A stretch of DNA of 64,000 nucleotides, taken from the NCBI RefSeq assembly GCF_013282155.1, contig NZ_BLWI01000001.1:62001-126000 (forward strand). Reading direction: 5' to 3'. Under the pieces are notes generated by a model. It had not been told where the DNA came from. It did no database searches and saw only the letters and a program-made list of their open reading frames with translations. Position 1 is the first letter of the stretch, and the number at the start of each line of letters is the position of its first letter. Positions 26,958 through 34,220 of this stretch are shown here, piece by piece. Origin of the DNA: Sulfitobacter sp. HGT1 (GTDB lineage: Bacteria > Pseudomonadota > Alphaproteobacteria > Rhodobacterales > Rhodobacteraceae). The translations under genes were made by a program, and so were the position numbers.

Positions 26958-27428
26958 CTAGTAAGGCCCGCTTTTCTTGAACTTCAGCAGAATATCTGCG
27001 GTCGGGATAGGCAGCGGGCCTTCGGCTTTGCGCAGCCCATTGTCTGCGTCTGCCTGCGCGTCCGTGGGCGCATTCGCCTTATCAAGCATTTCTGACCAGG
27101 CGGAGCTCGCTCTTTCCTCCGGCACCGAAGGGGGCTCCGTTTCGATGCTTGATCGTTTTCCGGCCTCTGTTTTCGCATTGACCACAGATTGTGCGGATGC
27201 GCCGGACAGCGCCCGGCCTTTGGACCCGAACCATGCCCGAGGATCGCCGGACGACCCGCCGCCAGCCCCGGAATCGCCATCCGTGGATGAGCCGCTGTTC
27301 CCGTTTGAGGAGGCCGTCGCAACCGGCGCGATGCCAGCAGTCGGGTTGGCCGCACTCACAGCGCTTTGAGGTGGTGTTGCATGGTGCTGGGCGGGCAGTA
27401 AAGTGCTCACGAGAGAGATAGATGCCAT
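26958..27428 (-). CDS. Hypothetical low-complexity protein
   Basis: 156 residues from MASISLVSTLLPAQHHATPP, with SD GGAG eight bases upstream. The first 80 residues are Ala/Ser/Gly/Asp-rich and probably disordered (SSNGNSGSSTDGDSGAGGG). The C-terminal 70 are charged, with a possible helix around SSAWSEMLDKANAPTD and a conserved-looking end PTADILLKFKKSGPY. No signal peptide or membrane segment is convincing. Not recognised. It sits between preA and rutR on the opposite strand to preA, but nothing links it to pyrimidine breakdown. Confidence 0.6.
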   Translation of the reverse strand: MASISLVSTLLPAQHHATPPQSAVSAANPTAGIAPVATASSNGNSGSSTDGDSGAGGGSSGDPRAWFGSKGRALSGASAQSVVNAKTEAGKRSSIETEPPSVPEERASSAWSEMLDKANAPTDAQADADNGLRKAEGPLPIPTADILLKFKKSGPY

Positions 27429-27540
27429 TTTGATACTCCGATAAAACAAAGTTTAAGAAGCCCGCCACCACGCAGTTAACTGACTGTCAGCCTGTCTTAA
27501 TCAGCCCTCAAAATCATCTGTTATTTGCCAAGTCGGTTAA

Positions 27541-28164
27541 TCAACCCTTGACGGAAAGCATCGTCCCGAACAGCGCCCGCAAATGTTGGGAGGCGGCTTC
27601 GTGGGGGTCTGTGTTTTCGCCCAGCAGGACCGTCACCTGGGTTTCGAAATCCGCGTAATGCTGCGTTGTCGCCCAGATGGAAAAGATCAAATGCTGCGGA
27701 TTGAGGGGCGCAATTTTGCCGGCCTTGATCCACCCTGCGATAACGGCGCATTTTTCATCGAACAAGGGTTTCAGATCACTTTCCAGATGCGGCCCCATGC
27801 GCGGCGCACCTTGCAAGATCTCTCCGGCAAATAGGCGGCTTTCACGGGGTAGATCACGCGCCATATCAAGCTTGCGCTGGACGTAATCCAGGATTTCAGT
27901 CTTGGGATCACCCTCGGGGTCCAGCTCGACCAACGGGTCCAGCCATGTCTCCATCAATTGGCTTAGCAGGGTCAGGTGGATGTCTTCCTTGCCTTGAAAA
28001 TAATAAAGTATGTTGGGTTTGCTTAATCCGGCCTCGGTGGCGATTTGATCAAGGGTAGCCCCCCGATATCCGTGCTGGGAAAAAACATTTAGCGCTGCAT
28101 CAAGGATAACACGGCGGTTGCGCATCTGGATCCGGCTTGGTTTTTTTTGGACACCGTCGGGCAA
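27541..28164 (-). CDS. rutR: RutR-family TetR regulator of pyrimidine catabolism
   Basis: 207-residue TetR/AcrR-type repressor. The N-terminal helix-turn-helix is visible at about 33-55 (ATLDQIATEAGLSKPNILYYF). The ligand domain resembles E. coli RutR closely: DLPRESRLFAGEILQGAP and CAVIAGWIKAGKIAPLNPQHLIFSIWATTQHYADFETQV, shown here in part as PQHLIFSIWATTQHYADF. RutR senses uracil or thymine and leaves its operator when bound. Two matching palindromes nearby, at 24233 and 28274, support local regulation of preTA and the amidohydrolase operon. Divergent from the amidohydrolase. Confidence 0.9.
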   Translation of the reverse strand: MPDGVQKKPSRIQMRNRRVILDAALNVFSQHGYRGATLDQIATEAGLSKPNILYYFQGKEDIHLTLLSQLMETWLDPLVELDPEGDPKTEILDYVQRKLDMARDLPRESRLFAGEILQGAPRMGPHLESDLKPLFDEKCAVIAGWIKAGKIAPLNPQHLIFSIWATTQHYADFETQVTVLLGENTDPHEAASQHLRALFGTMLSVKG

Positions 28165-28273
28165 GGTGGACCCCTTTCTGCATCTGTGCCTGAAAAATCA
28201 TCATGCAGGGTCGCATAGGTAGATTCTATTGAAAGCATTTCTTGACAGATACAAGACTAGCCGCAATCGTGGA

Positions 28274-28289
28274 TTTACCAAATGGTAAA
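28274..28289. promoter_or_regulatory. RutR-type operator between rutR and the amidohydrolase
   Basis: Perfect palindrome TTTACCAAATGGTAAA in the divergent intergenic region. It matches the RutR consensus architecture (ACCA-N2-TGGT core). It is placed to control the amidohydrolase and possibly rutR itself. Confidence 0.75.
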
Positions 28290-28333
28290 ATTTCTGCGAG
28301 ATGCAAAAGCCGAATTGAATGAAGGAGCCCCCT

Positions 28334-29584
28334 ATGGCCGCGCCCGGTGAAAACCTGAAGATCAACCCTGACCGCTTGTGGGACAGTCTGATGGAGATGG
28401 CCCAGATCGGCCCCGGTGTGGCGGGCGGCAATAACCGCCAGACGCTCACCGACGAGGATGCCGAAGGCCGCGCCCTGTTCCAGAAATGGTGTGAGGATGC
28501 GGGCTGCACCATGGGGCTTGACCAGATGGGCAATATGTTCGCGCAGCGCGACGGCACCGATCCGGATGCCTTGCCCGTCTATGTGGGGTCGCATCTGGAT
28601 ACGCAGCCGACGGGCGGCAAATATGACGGTGTCCTTGGCGTGCTTGGCGGGTTGGAAATTCTGCGCACCATGAATGATCTGGGGATCAAGACCAAACATC
28701 CCGTCGTGGTGACCAACTGGACGAATGAGGAAGGCACGCGCTATGCGCCTGCAATGCTGTCTTCGGGGGTCTTTGCGGGCATTCACACCCAGGACTGGGC
28801 CTATGCCAAAACCGATGCGAAAGGTCTGGCGTTCGGGGATGAGTTGAAGCGGATCGGATGGCGCGGCGAAGAGGAAGTCGGCACACGCAAAATGCACGCA
28901 TTCTTTGAGCTGCATATCGAGCAGGGCCCAATTCTTGAGGCGGAAGGCAAGGACATCGGCGTTGTGACCCACGGTCAGGGGCTGTCGTGGACCCAGGTCA
29001 CTGTGACGGGCAAAGATGCGCATACCGGGTCGACCCCGATGCCGCTGCGCAAGAATGCAGGACTGGGGATGGCGCGTATTTTGGAAGCCGTGGACGAGAT
29101 CGCATGGGCACATGCGCCCCACGCTGTTGGGGCCGCGGGGCATATAGACGTCTATCCCAATTCGCGAAACGTTATCCCGGGGAAGGTCGTGTTTACCGTT
29201 GATTTCAGATCACCCGACCTGCTGGTGATCGAGGAAATGGAAGCACAGCTGCGGATCAAAGGCCAGAAGATCGCAGATGATATGGGGCTGGACGTTGCGT
29301 TTGAAAAGGTCGGCGGATTTGACCCCGTCACCTTTGATGAAACATGTGTGACGGCGATACGGTCGGCCGCAGAGCGGTTGGGCTATAGCCATATGGACCT
29401 GATTTCGGGTGCGGGGCATGATGCCTGCTGGATCAACCGGGTCGCCCCCACTGCGATGGTGATGTGCCCTTGCGTGGGTGGCCTGAGCCATAACGAGGCA
29501 GAAGAGATCACCAAGGATTGGGCAAAGGCAGGGGCGGATGTTTTGCTGCATGCGGTCTTGGAGACAGCGGAGATCATCGGGTGA
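28334..29584 (+). CDS. Zn-dependent amidohydrolase, probable beta-ureidopropionase
   Basis: M20-family carbamoylase of 416 residues; probable role is hydrolysis of N-carbamoyl-beta-alanine to beta-alanine, CO2 and ammonia. Metal ligands are visible: VGSHLDTQPTGGKYDGVLGV (His87, Asp98) and TNWTNEEGTRYAPAM (Glu132/133). Also present are FELHIEQGPILE and, near the end, ISGAGHDACWIN. Relatives include N-carbamoyl-L-amino acid hydrolase and allantoate amidohydrolase, so the substrate is taken from context (preTA, dihydropyrimidinase, RutR site). The ATG at 28334 follows AAGGAG by 6 nt; an ATG at 28319 lies before that SD. Confidence 0.87.
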   Translation: MAAPGENLKINPDRLWDSLMEMAQIGPGVAGGNNRQTLTDEDAEGRALFQKWCEDAGCTMGLDQMGNMFAQRDGTDPDALPVYVGSHLDTQPTGGKYDGVLGVLGGLEILRTMNDLGIKTKHPVVVTNWTNEEGTRYAPAMLSSGVFAGIHTQDWAYAKTDAKGLAFGDELKRIGWRGEEEVGTRKMHAFFELHIEQGPILEAEGKDIGVVTHGQGLSWTQVTVTGKDAHTGSTPMPLRKNAGLGMARILEAVDEIAWAHAPHAVGAAGHIDVYPNSRNVIPGKVVFTVDFRSPDLLVIEEMEAQLRIKGQKIADDMGLDVAFEKVGGFDPVTFDETCVTAIRSAAERLGYSHMDLISGAGHDACWINRVAPTAMVMCPCVGGLSHNEAEEITKDWAKAGADVLLHAVLETAEIIG

Positions 29585-29593
29585 TGCGGGATC

Positions 29594-29636
29594 GTTTTCT
29601 TACAAAGAAAACGGGCCGGAATTTTCGAAAATTCCG
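29594..29636 (+). terminator. Two adjacent perfect hairpins after the amidohydrolase
   Basis: GTTTTCTT-ACA-AAGAAAAC (29594-29612) is followed directly by the 20-nt perfect palindrome CGGAATTTTCGAAAATTCCG (29617-29636). They begin 10 nt after the stop codon. No long T-run follows, so they may act in mRNA stability or partial termination. Confidence 0.5.
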
Positions 29637-29648
29637 TGGCTGCATGTG

Positions 29649-29972
29649 ATGCTGGAGCGGGATCTTTCGATTGGCGAACGTATTACGGGTATGATCCAGG
29701 CCGAATTGGATGAGGCGCTGCAAAGTCGTGATCAGGTAGTCCGGCGCACGGCGGAAGCGTTTCGGGAAACATTGCGACCGCCTCGTGAAATCACGGTGAA
29801 TTTCAGCGGGGGGCTTATGCAGACCTGTTGGTCGGTCTCTCGGGGGGATGGGACGTATCGGGTCGTTTATATGCCCCGGGCGGGATATTTCTCGCTTTGT
29901 GTGGAGAGCGATTTTGGACCGTTGGACATTGGGGTACATGGTCCGGCATTGGGGTGCTTCGGGTCGGTTTGA
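29649..29972 (+). CDS. Small uncharacterised protein inside the pyrimidine cluster
   Basis: 107 residues from MLERDLSIGERITGMIQAEL, with no strong SD; GTG at 29646 is an alternative. An amphipathic helix (about 1-45, AELDEALQSRDQVVRRTAEA) is followed by a beta-rich part ending VHGPALGCFGSV. No signal peptide is visible. Family not recognised. Codon use resembles the neighbours. It lies between the amidohydrolase and dihydropyrimidinase genes, all on one strand, so it may be co-expressed, but no function can be stated. Confidence 0.5.
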   Translation: MLERDLSIGERITGMIQAELDEALQSRDQVVRRTAEAFRETLRPPREITVNFSGGLMQTCWSVSRGDGTYRVVYMPRAGYFSLCVESDFGPLDIGVHGPALGCFGSV

Positions 29973-29991
29973 CGTGTCGCCGGGGCGTGCA

Positions 29992-30035
29992 TGGGGGCCA
30001 GCCCCCACACCCCCGGGATTTGAACCATTTGGAAT
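29992..30035 (+). repeat. Intergenic hairpin repeat element, copy 4
   Basis: Palindromic TGGGGGCCAGCCCCCA followed by CACCCCCGGGATTTG and AACCATTTGGAAT. The last 13 bases are identical to the tail of copy 3 in the gcv operon. It lies 25 nt before the dihydropyrimidinase start. Confidence 0.6.
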
Positions 30036-30059
30036 ATGATATGGGACGGGAGTTTTGAG

Positions 30060-31520
30060 ATGAGTAAGGTAATCAAGGGCGGCATGGTGTGCACGGCGGA
30101 TCGCACGTGGAAGGCGGATGTGCTGATCGAGGGCGAGATCATCAAGCGTATCGGCGAGGATCTGGTCGGGGATGAATATATCGACGCCGAGGGGGCCTAT
30201 GTCATTCCCGGCGGTATTGATCCGCACACCCATCTGGAGATGCCTTTCATGGGCACCACTGCTGCCGAGACATTCGAGAGCGGGACTTGGGCTGCGGCTG
30301 TCGGTGGGACCACGATGATTGTGGACTTCTGTCTGCCCGGGGAAGACGGGTCCATCAAGAATGCGATCAACGAGTGGCATCGCAAGTCGGCACCGCAGAT
30401 TTGTTCTGACGTCGGGTATCACATGGCGATCACCGGTTGGAACGAGAATGTTTTCAACGAGATGAAAGACGCCGTGGATATGGGCGTCAATTCGTTCAAG
30501 CATTTCATGGCCTATAAGGGCGCGTTGATGATCGAGGATGACGAGATGTTTGCGTCGTTCAAGCGCTGTGCCGAGTTGGGGGCGCTTCCGATGGTGCATG
30601 CTGAAAACGGTGATTTGGTTGCCGAGTTGCAGCAAAAATATTTCGACCAGGGCATCACGGGGCCTGAGGGTCATGCCTATTCCCGGCCTCCGGAGTTGGA
30701 GGGCGAGGCGGCAAATCGTGCGATTACCATCGCGGATACTGCCGGTGTTCCGCTGTATATCGTGCATGTGTCTTGCGAGCAGACCCACGAGGCGATCCGG
30801 CGCGCGCGGCAGAAAGGAATGCGGGTTTACGGGGAGCCGTTGATCCAGTTTCTGACGCTGGATGAATCGGAATATTTCAACAAGGATTGGGACCATGCGG
30901 CGCGGCGGGTGATGTCGCCGCCCTTCCGGTCAAAGGACCATCAGGACAGTCTGTGGGCCGGTTTGCAATCTGGATCCTTGCAGGTTGTCGCAACGGACCA
31001 TGCCGCATTTTCAACAGCGCAAAAGCGAGCGGGCAAGGATGATTTCCGGATCATTCCAAACGGGTCGAACGGCCTGGAGGAGCGTCTTGCGGTTTTGTGG
31101 ACCGAAGGGGTTGAAACGGGGCGTTTGACGCCGAACGAATTTGTCGCCGCGACGTCGACCAATGTGGCAAAGATCCTGAACATTTATCCGCGCAAGGGGG
31201 CGATTGTTGAGGGAGCCGATGCCGATATCGTGGTTTGGGATCCCAAGATCAGCAAGACGATTTCGCCGGCGAACCACCATTCTGTTCTGGATTACAACGT
31301 ATTCGAGGGTTTCAACGTCACCGCGCAAAGCCGCTATACGTTGAGCCGGGGCGAGGTGATCTGGGCCTGGGGGCAGAATTCGCAACCAAACCCCGGACGT
31401 GGCCGGTTTGTTCCGCGCCCTGCTTTCCCTTCTGCTAATGTTGCACTTAGCAAGTGGAAAGAGCTTACTGCGCCCAAGATGATCAAGCGCGATCCGTTGA
31501 ATATTCCTGCCGGTATCTAA
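30060..31520 (+). CDS. hydA: Dihydropyrimidinase (hydantoinase)
   Basis: Opens dihydrouracil/dihydrothymine to N-carbamoyl-beta-amino acids, the middle step of the reductive pathway. 486 residues of the cyclic amidohydrolase family. The binuclear zinc ligands are all present: His56 and His58 (DPHTHLEMPF), carboxylated Lys147 (FKHFMAYKG), His180 (MVHAENGD), His236 (YIVHVSCEQ) and Asp313 (VATDHAAFST). The ATG at 30060 (MSKVIKGGMVCTADRTW) has GGGAG upstream; the eight extra in-frame residues before it were rejected. The importer genes follow after a hairpin. Confidence 0.95.
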   Translation: MSKVIKGGMVCTADRTWKADVLIEGEIIKRIGEDLVGDEYIDAEGAYVIPGGIDPHTHLEMPFMGTTAAETFESGTWAAAVGGTTMIVDFCLPGEDGSIKNAINEWHRKSAPQICSDVGYHMAITGWNENVFNEMKDAVDMGVNSFKHFMAYKGALMIEDDEMFASFKRCAELGALPMVHAENGDLVAELQQKYFDQGITGPEGHAYSRPPELEGEAANRAITIADTAGVPLYIVHVSCEQTHEAIRRARQKGMRVYGEPLIQFLTLDESEYFNKDWDHAARRVMSPPFRSKDHQDSLWAGLQSGSLQVVATDHAAFSTAQKRAGKDDFRIIPNGSNGLEERLAVLWTEGVETGRLTPNEFVAATSTNVAKILNIYPRKGAIVEGADADIVVWDPKISKTISPANHHSVLDYNVFEGFNVTAQSRYTLSRGEVIWAWGQNSQPNPGRGRFVPRPAFPSANVALSKWKELTAPKMIKRDPLNIPAGI

Positions 31521-31539
31521 GCCAGAGACCCCGGAGCGG

Positions 31540-31564
31540 GACGCGGCAGGTTTTCTGCCGCGTC
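31540..31564 (+). terminator. Hairpin after dihydropyrimidinase gene
   Basis: Perfect 10-bp stem GACGCGGCAG / CTGCCGCGTC with a GTTTT loop, followed by A-rich rather than T-rich DNA. Probably a processing or stability element between hydA and the ABC transporter genes. Confidence 0.5.
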
Positions 31565-31631
31565 AAAGAAAAAGAAGAAAGAGGCCAGCCGTGATGCGAG
31601 CAAAGAATAAGACAGTCAAAGGGCGGGTTCT

Positions 31632-32414
31632 ATGACATCCGCGCCTGTAATTTCTGCGAAAAGCCTATCCCTGACATTCGAGACCAATGACGGCCCGGTA
31701 CATGCTTTAAAGGATGTCTCGCTGGATATCGAGAAGGGTGACTTTGTCAGCTTTATCGGGCCATCCGGCTGCGGCAAGACCACATTTCTGCGGTGTATGG
31801 CGGATTTGGAGCAACCCACGGGCGGGTCGATGACGGTGAACGGTGTGAGTGCCGCTGATGCAAGGATGGCGCGGGCCTATGGCTATGTGTTTCAGGCTGC
31901 GGGGCTTTATCCCTGGCGCACGATTGGCGGGAACATCCGGTTGCCGCTTGAGATCATGGGCTATTCCAAAGCCGATCAGGCGGCGCGTGTGGCGCGGGTG
32001 CTGGAGCTTGTGGAGCTATCGGGGTTTGAAAATAAATTCCCCTGGCAGCTGTCCGGTGGGATGCAGCAGCGGGCGAGCATTGCGCGGGCTTTGGCGTTTG
32101 ATGCGGATATCTTGTTGATGGATGAACCCTTTGGCGCGCTGGACGAGATTGTGCGCGATCACCTGAACGAGCAGTTGTTGCGGCTATGGGCGCGAACGGA
32201 AAAGACGATTGCCTTTGTGACGCATTCTATTCCCGAAGCCGTGTATCTGAGCACAAAGATCGTTGTGATGAGCCCCAGACCGGGCCGGATTACAGATGTG
32301 ATCGAGAGCACATTGCCCAAAGAGCGGCCCTTGGAAATTCGCGAAACGCCGGAGTTTCTGGAGATTGCGCACCGTGTACGCGAAGGATTGCGGGCGGGGC
32401 ATGCAGATGACTGA
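31632..32414 (+). CDS. ABC transporter ATPase, NitT/TauT type (pyrimidine-related import)
   Basis: 260-residue ATPase of an importer in the nitrate/sulfonate/thiamine-precursor subfamily. Walker A is SFIGPSGCGKTTFLR, the Q-loop GYVFQAAGLYPWRT, the signature LSGGMQQRASIARAL, Walker B ILLMDEPFGALDE, and the switch His lies in IAFVTHSIPEA. The next genes encode two permeases and a binding protein in the same direction. Context in the pyrimidine cluster suggests uptake of pyrimidines or related rings; the exact substrate is inferred. Confidence 0.92.
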   Translation: MTSAPVISAKSLSLTFETNDGPVHALKDVSLDIEKGDFVSFIGPSGCGKTTFLRCMADLEQPTGGSMTVNGVSAADARMARAYGYVFQAAGLYPWRTIGGNIRLPLEIMGYSKADQAARVARVLELVELSGFENKFPWQLSGGMQQRASIARALAFDADILLMDEPFGALDEIVRDHLNEQLLRLWARTEKTIAFVTHSIPEAVYLSTKIVVMSPRPGRITDVIESTLPKERPLEIRETPEFLEIAHRVREGLRAGHADD

Positions 32415-32424
32415 GCGCGGGTGC

Positions 32425-32469
32425 AGGGCCAGCCGGCCCTTCGGGGAGGATATTTTTGGGCCAGAGAAG
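32425..32469 (+). repeat. Intergenic terminator-like repeat element, copy 5
   Basis: Stem AGGGCC / GGCCCT followed by TCGGGGAGGATATTTTTGGG and CCAGAGAAG. It shares GGATATTT and GCCAGAGAAG with copy 1. It lies inside an operon, 15 nt before the start of the first permease, so it cannot be a full terminator there. Confidence 0.6.
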
Positions 32470-32483
32470 CGGGGGGGCGTGTT

Positions 32484-33350
32484 GTGAGGCAGAGCTTTTT
32501 CCCTGTTCTGACCGTTGTCGGGTTGCTGTTGGTCATCTGGTACGCGGCGGCCGTCTGGCTGAATGCGGATTGGACCTATGACAAGGCGACGCGGTCGGGG
32601 GAGGTGGTTACGACCACGTCCTTGATCCAAGATACATGGGCGCAAAAAAAGCCGAAACTGCCCGCGCCCCATCAGGTCGCCGCCGAGATCTGGAGCACCA
32701 CGGTTGAAAAGAACATCACGTCAAAGCGGTCGCTGATCTATCATTCTTGGGTCACGTTGAGTGCGACATTGCTGGGGTTCGGATTGGGCACTGTTTTAGG
32801 GACATTGCTGGCTGTGGGCATCGTGTTTAACCGCACGATGGACATGTCGGTGATGCCCTGGGTGATCGCCAGTCAGACCATCCCCATTCTGGCGATTGCG
32901 CCGATGATCATTGTCGTGCTGAATGCTGTCGGGATTTCGGGGCTGTTGCCCAAGGCGATGATCAGCATGTATCTGTCGTTCTTTCCGGTCGTCGTTGGCA
33001 TGGTCAAGGGCTTGCGCAGCCCTGACCAGATGCAGTTGGATCAGATGCGGACCTGGCATGCGAGCGCTGCGCAGACATTCTGGCGGCTGCGGTTGCCTGC
33101 GTCGATGCCGTATTTCTTTACGTCGCTCAAGATTGCAATGGCGGCATCCCTGGTCGGTGCCATCGTGGGGGAGCTTCCCACCGGGGCGGTTGCCGGTTTG
33201 GGTGCGCGTCTGCTGGCGGGTAGTTACTATGGTCAGACAATCCAGATCTGGAGCGCGCTGATTATGGCTGCGGCACTGGCTGCGTTGTTGGTCGGGATCA
33301 TCGGATTGATCCAGCGCGCGACCTTGAAACGTATGGGGATGGCACAATGA
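32484..33350 (+). CDS. ABC transporter permease 1 (NitT/TauT type)
   Basis: 288-residue inner-membrane permease with about six transmembrane segments. It starts with GTG at 32484 (MRQSFFPVLTVVGLLLVIWY) after a G-rich SD. A periplasmic loop of about 60 residues follows the first helix. The binding-protein-dependent permease EAA-type loop is seen as DQMRTWHASAAQTFWRLRLP. The upstream frame back to 32421 runs through repeat copy 5 and is rejected. It overlaps permease 2 by ATGA. Confidence 0.88.
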   Translation: MRQSFFPVLTVVGLLLVIWYAAAVWLNADWTYDKATRSGEVVTTTSLIQDTWAQKKPKLPAPHQVAAEIWSTTVEKNITSKRSLIYHSWVTLSATLLGFGLGTVLGTLLAVGIVFNRTMDMSVMPWVIASQTIPILAIAPMIIVVLNAVGISGLLPKAMISMYLSFFPVVVGMVKGLRSPDQMQLDQMRTWHASAAQTFWRLRLPASMPYFFTSLKIAMAASLVGAIVGELPTGAVAGLGARLLAGSYYGQTIQIWSALIMAAALAALLVGIIGLIQRATLKRMGMAQ

Positions 33351-34186
33351 TCTGGTTGGTCTTTGCCACCGTTGCGTGGGCGTTCGGGTTCTGGGTGAAT
33401 GTGCGGCTCTCGCGGTTGCGGCCTTCACGTGGCGCGGCCTTGGCGGCACCGCTGATTTTCGGCGCGACATTGATCGCCGTCTGGGAAGGCGTTGTGCGCG
33501 GGTTCGAGATTTCGCAGGTGTTGCTGCCGGCCCCGTCGGTCATTGCCGTGCGCTTTGCCACATCGCTGGACATCCTTTGGGTCGACTTTGTGCAGACCGT
33601 GCTAAAAGGGGCGCTGTCCGGCTATGTCATCGGCTGTGGGGCTGCGTTTGTGATCGCGGTGGCGATTGACCGGTTCCCATTCCTGCAACGGGGGTTGTTG
33701 CCTGTCGGTAACTTTGTGGCGGCGCTACCTGTGATCGGCATGGCCCCGATTCTGGTGATGTGGTTCGGTTTCGACTGGCAGTCAAAGGCCGCTGTTGTGG
33801 TTGTCATGGTGTTTTTCCCGATGCTGGTGAACACTGTGCAAGGGTTGCAGGCCACAGACAGCATGCAGCGCGATCTGATGCGGACCTATGGCGCGAATTA
33901 CTGGGCCACGCTTTTCAAGCTGCGCTTGCCTGCTGCTATGCCTTTCGTGTTCAATGGGCTTAAAATCGGCACGACATTGGCGCTGATTGGCGCGATTGTT
34001 GCTGAATTTTTCGGCTCTCCTGTCAGGGGGATGGGGTTTCGTATCTCGACCTCGGTGGGACAGCTTGCGCTTGATCTGGTCTGGGCCGAGATTGTCGTGG
34101 CAGCCATTGCAGGATCGGCGTTCTATGGTGCCATGTCATTGATCGAACGGGCAGTGACGTTCTGGCACCCAAGCCAACGTAGATAA
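33347..34186 (+). CDS. ABC transporter permease 2 (NitT/TauT type)
   Basis: 279-residue second permease of the same importer, ATGA-coupled to the first. Membrane segments cover most of the chain; the EAA-type cytoplasmic loop is visible as DLMRTYGANYWATLFKLRLP, strongly similar to the loop of permease 1. A heterodimeric channel is implied. The binding protein gene follows 34 nt later. Confidence 0.9.
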   Translation: MIWLVFATVAWAFGFWVNVRLSRLRPSRGAALAAPLIFGATLIAVWEGVVRGFEISQVLLPAPSVIAVRFATSLDILWVDFVQTVLKGALSGYVIGCGAAFVIAVAIDRFPFLQRGLLPVGNFVAALPVIGMAPILVMWFGFDWQSKAAVVVVMVFFPMLVNTVQGLQATDSMQRDLMRTYGANYWATLFKLRLPAAMPFVFNGLKIGTTLALIGAIVAEFFGSPVRGMGFRISTSVGQLALDLVWAEIVVAAIAGSAFYGAMSLIERAVTFWHPSQRR

Positions 34187-34220
34187 TTAAAACCAAACCA
34201 ACCAAGAGGGAGTCTATAAA

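Noticed and set aside
29584-29649. 21-codon frame MRDRFLTKKTGRN... after the amidohydrolase
   Set aside because: It is made largely of the two hairpins and shows no leader-peptide-like codon run.
31521-31631. Possible thiamine (TPP) riboswitch before the THI5-like importer
   Set aside because: None of the conserved THI-box blocks is present; only a simple 10-bp hairpin was found.
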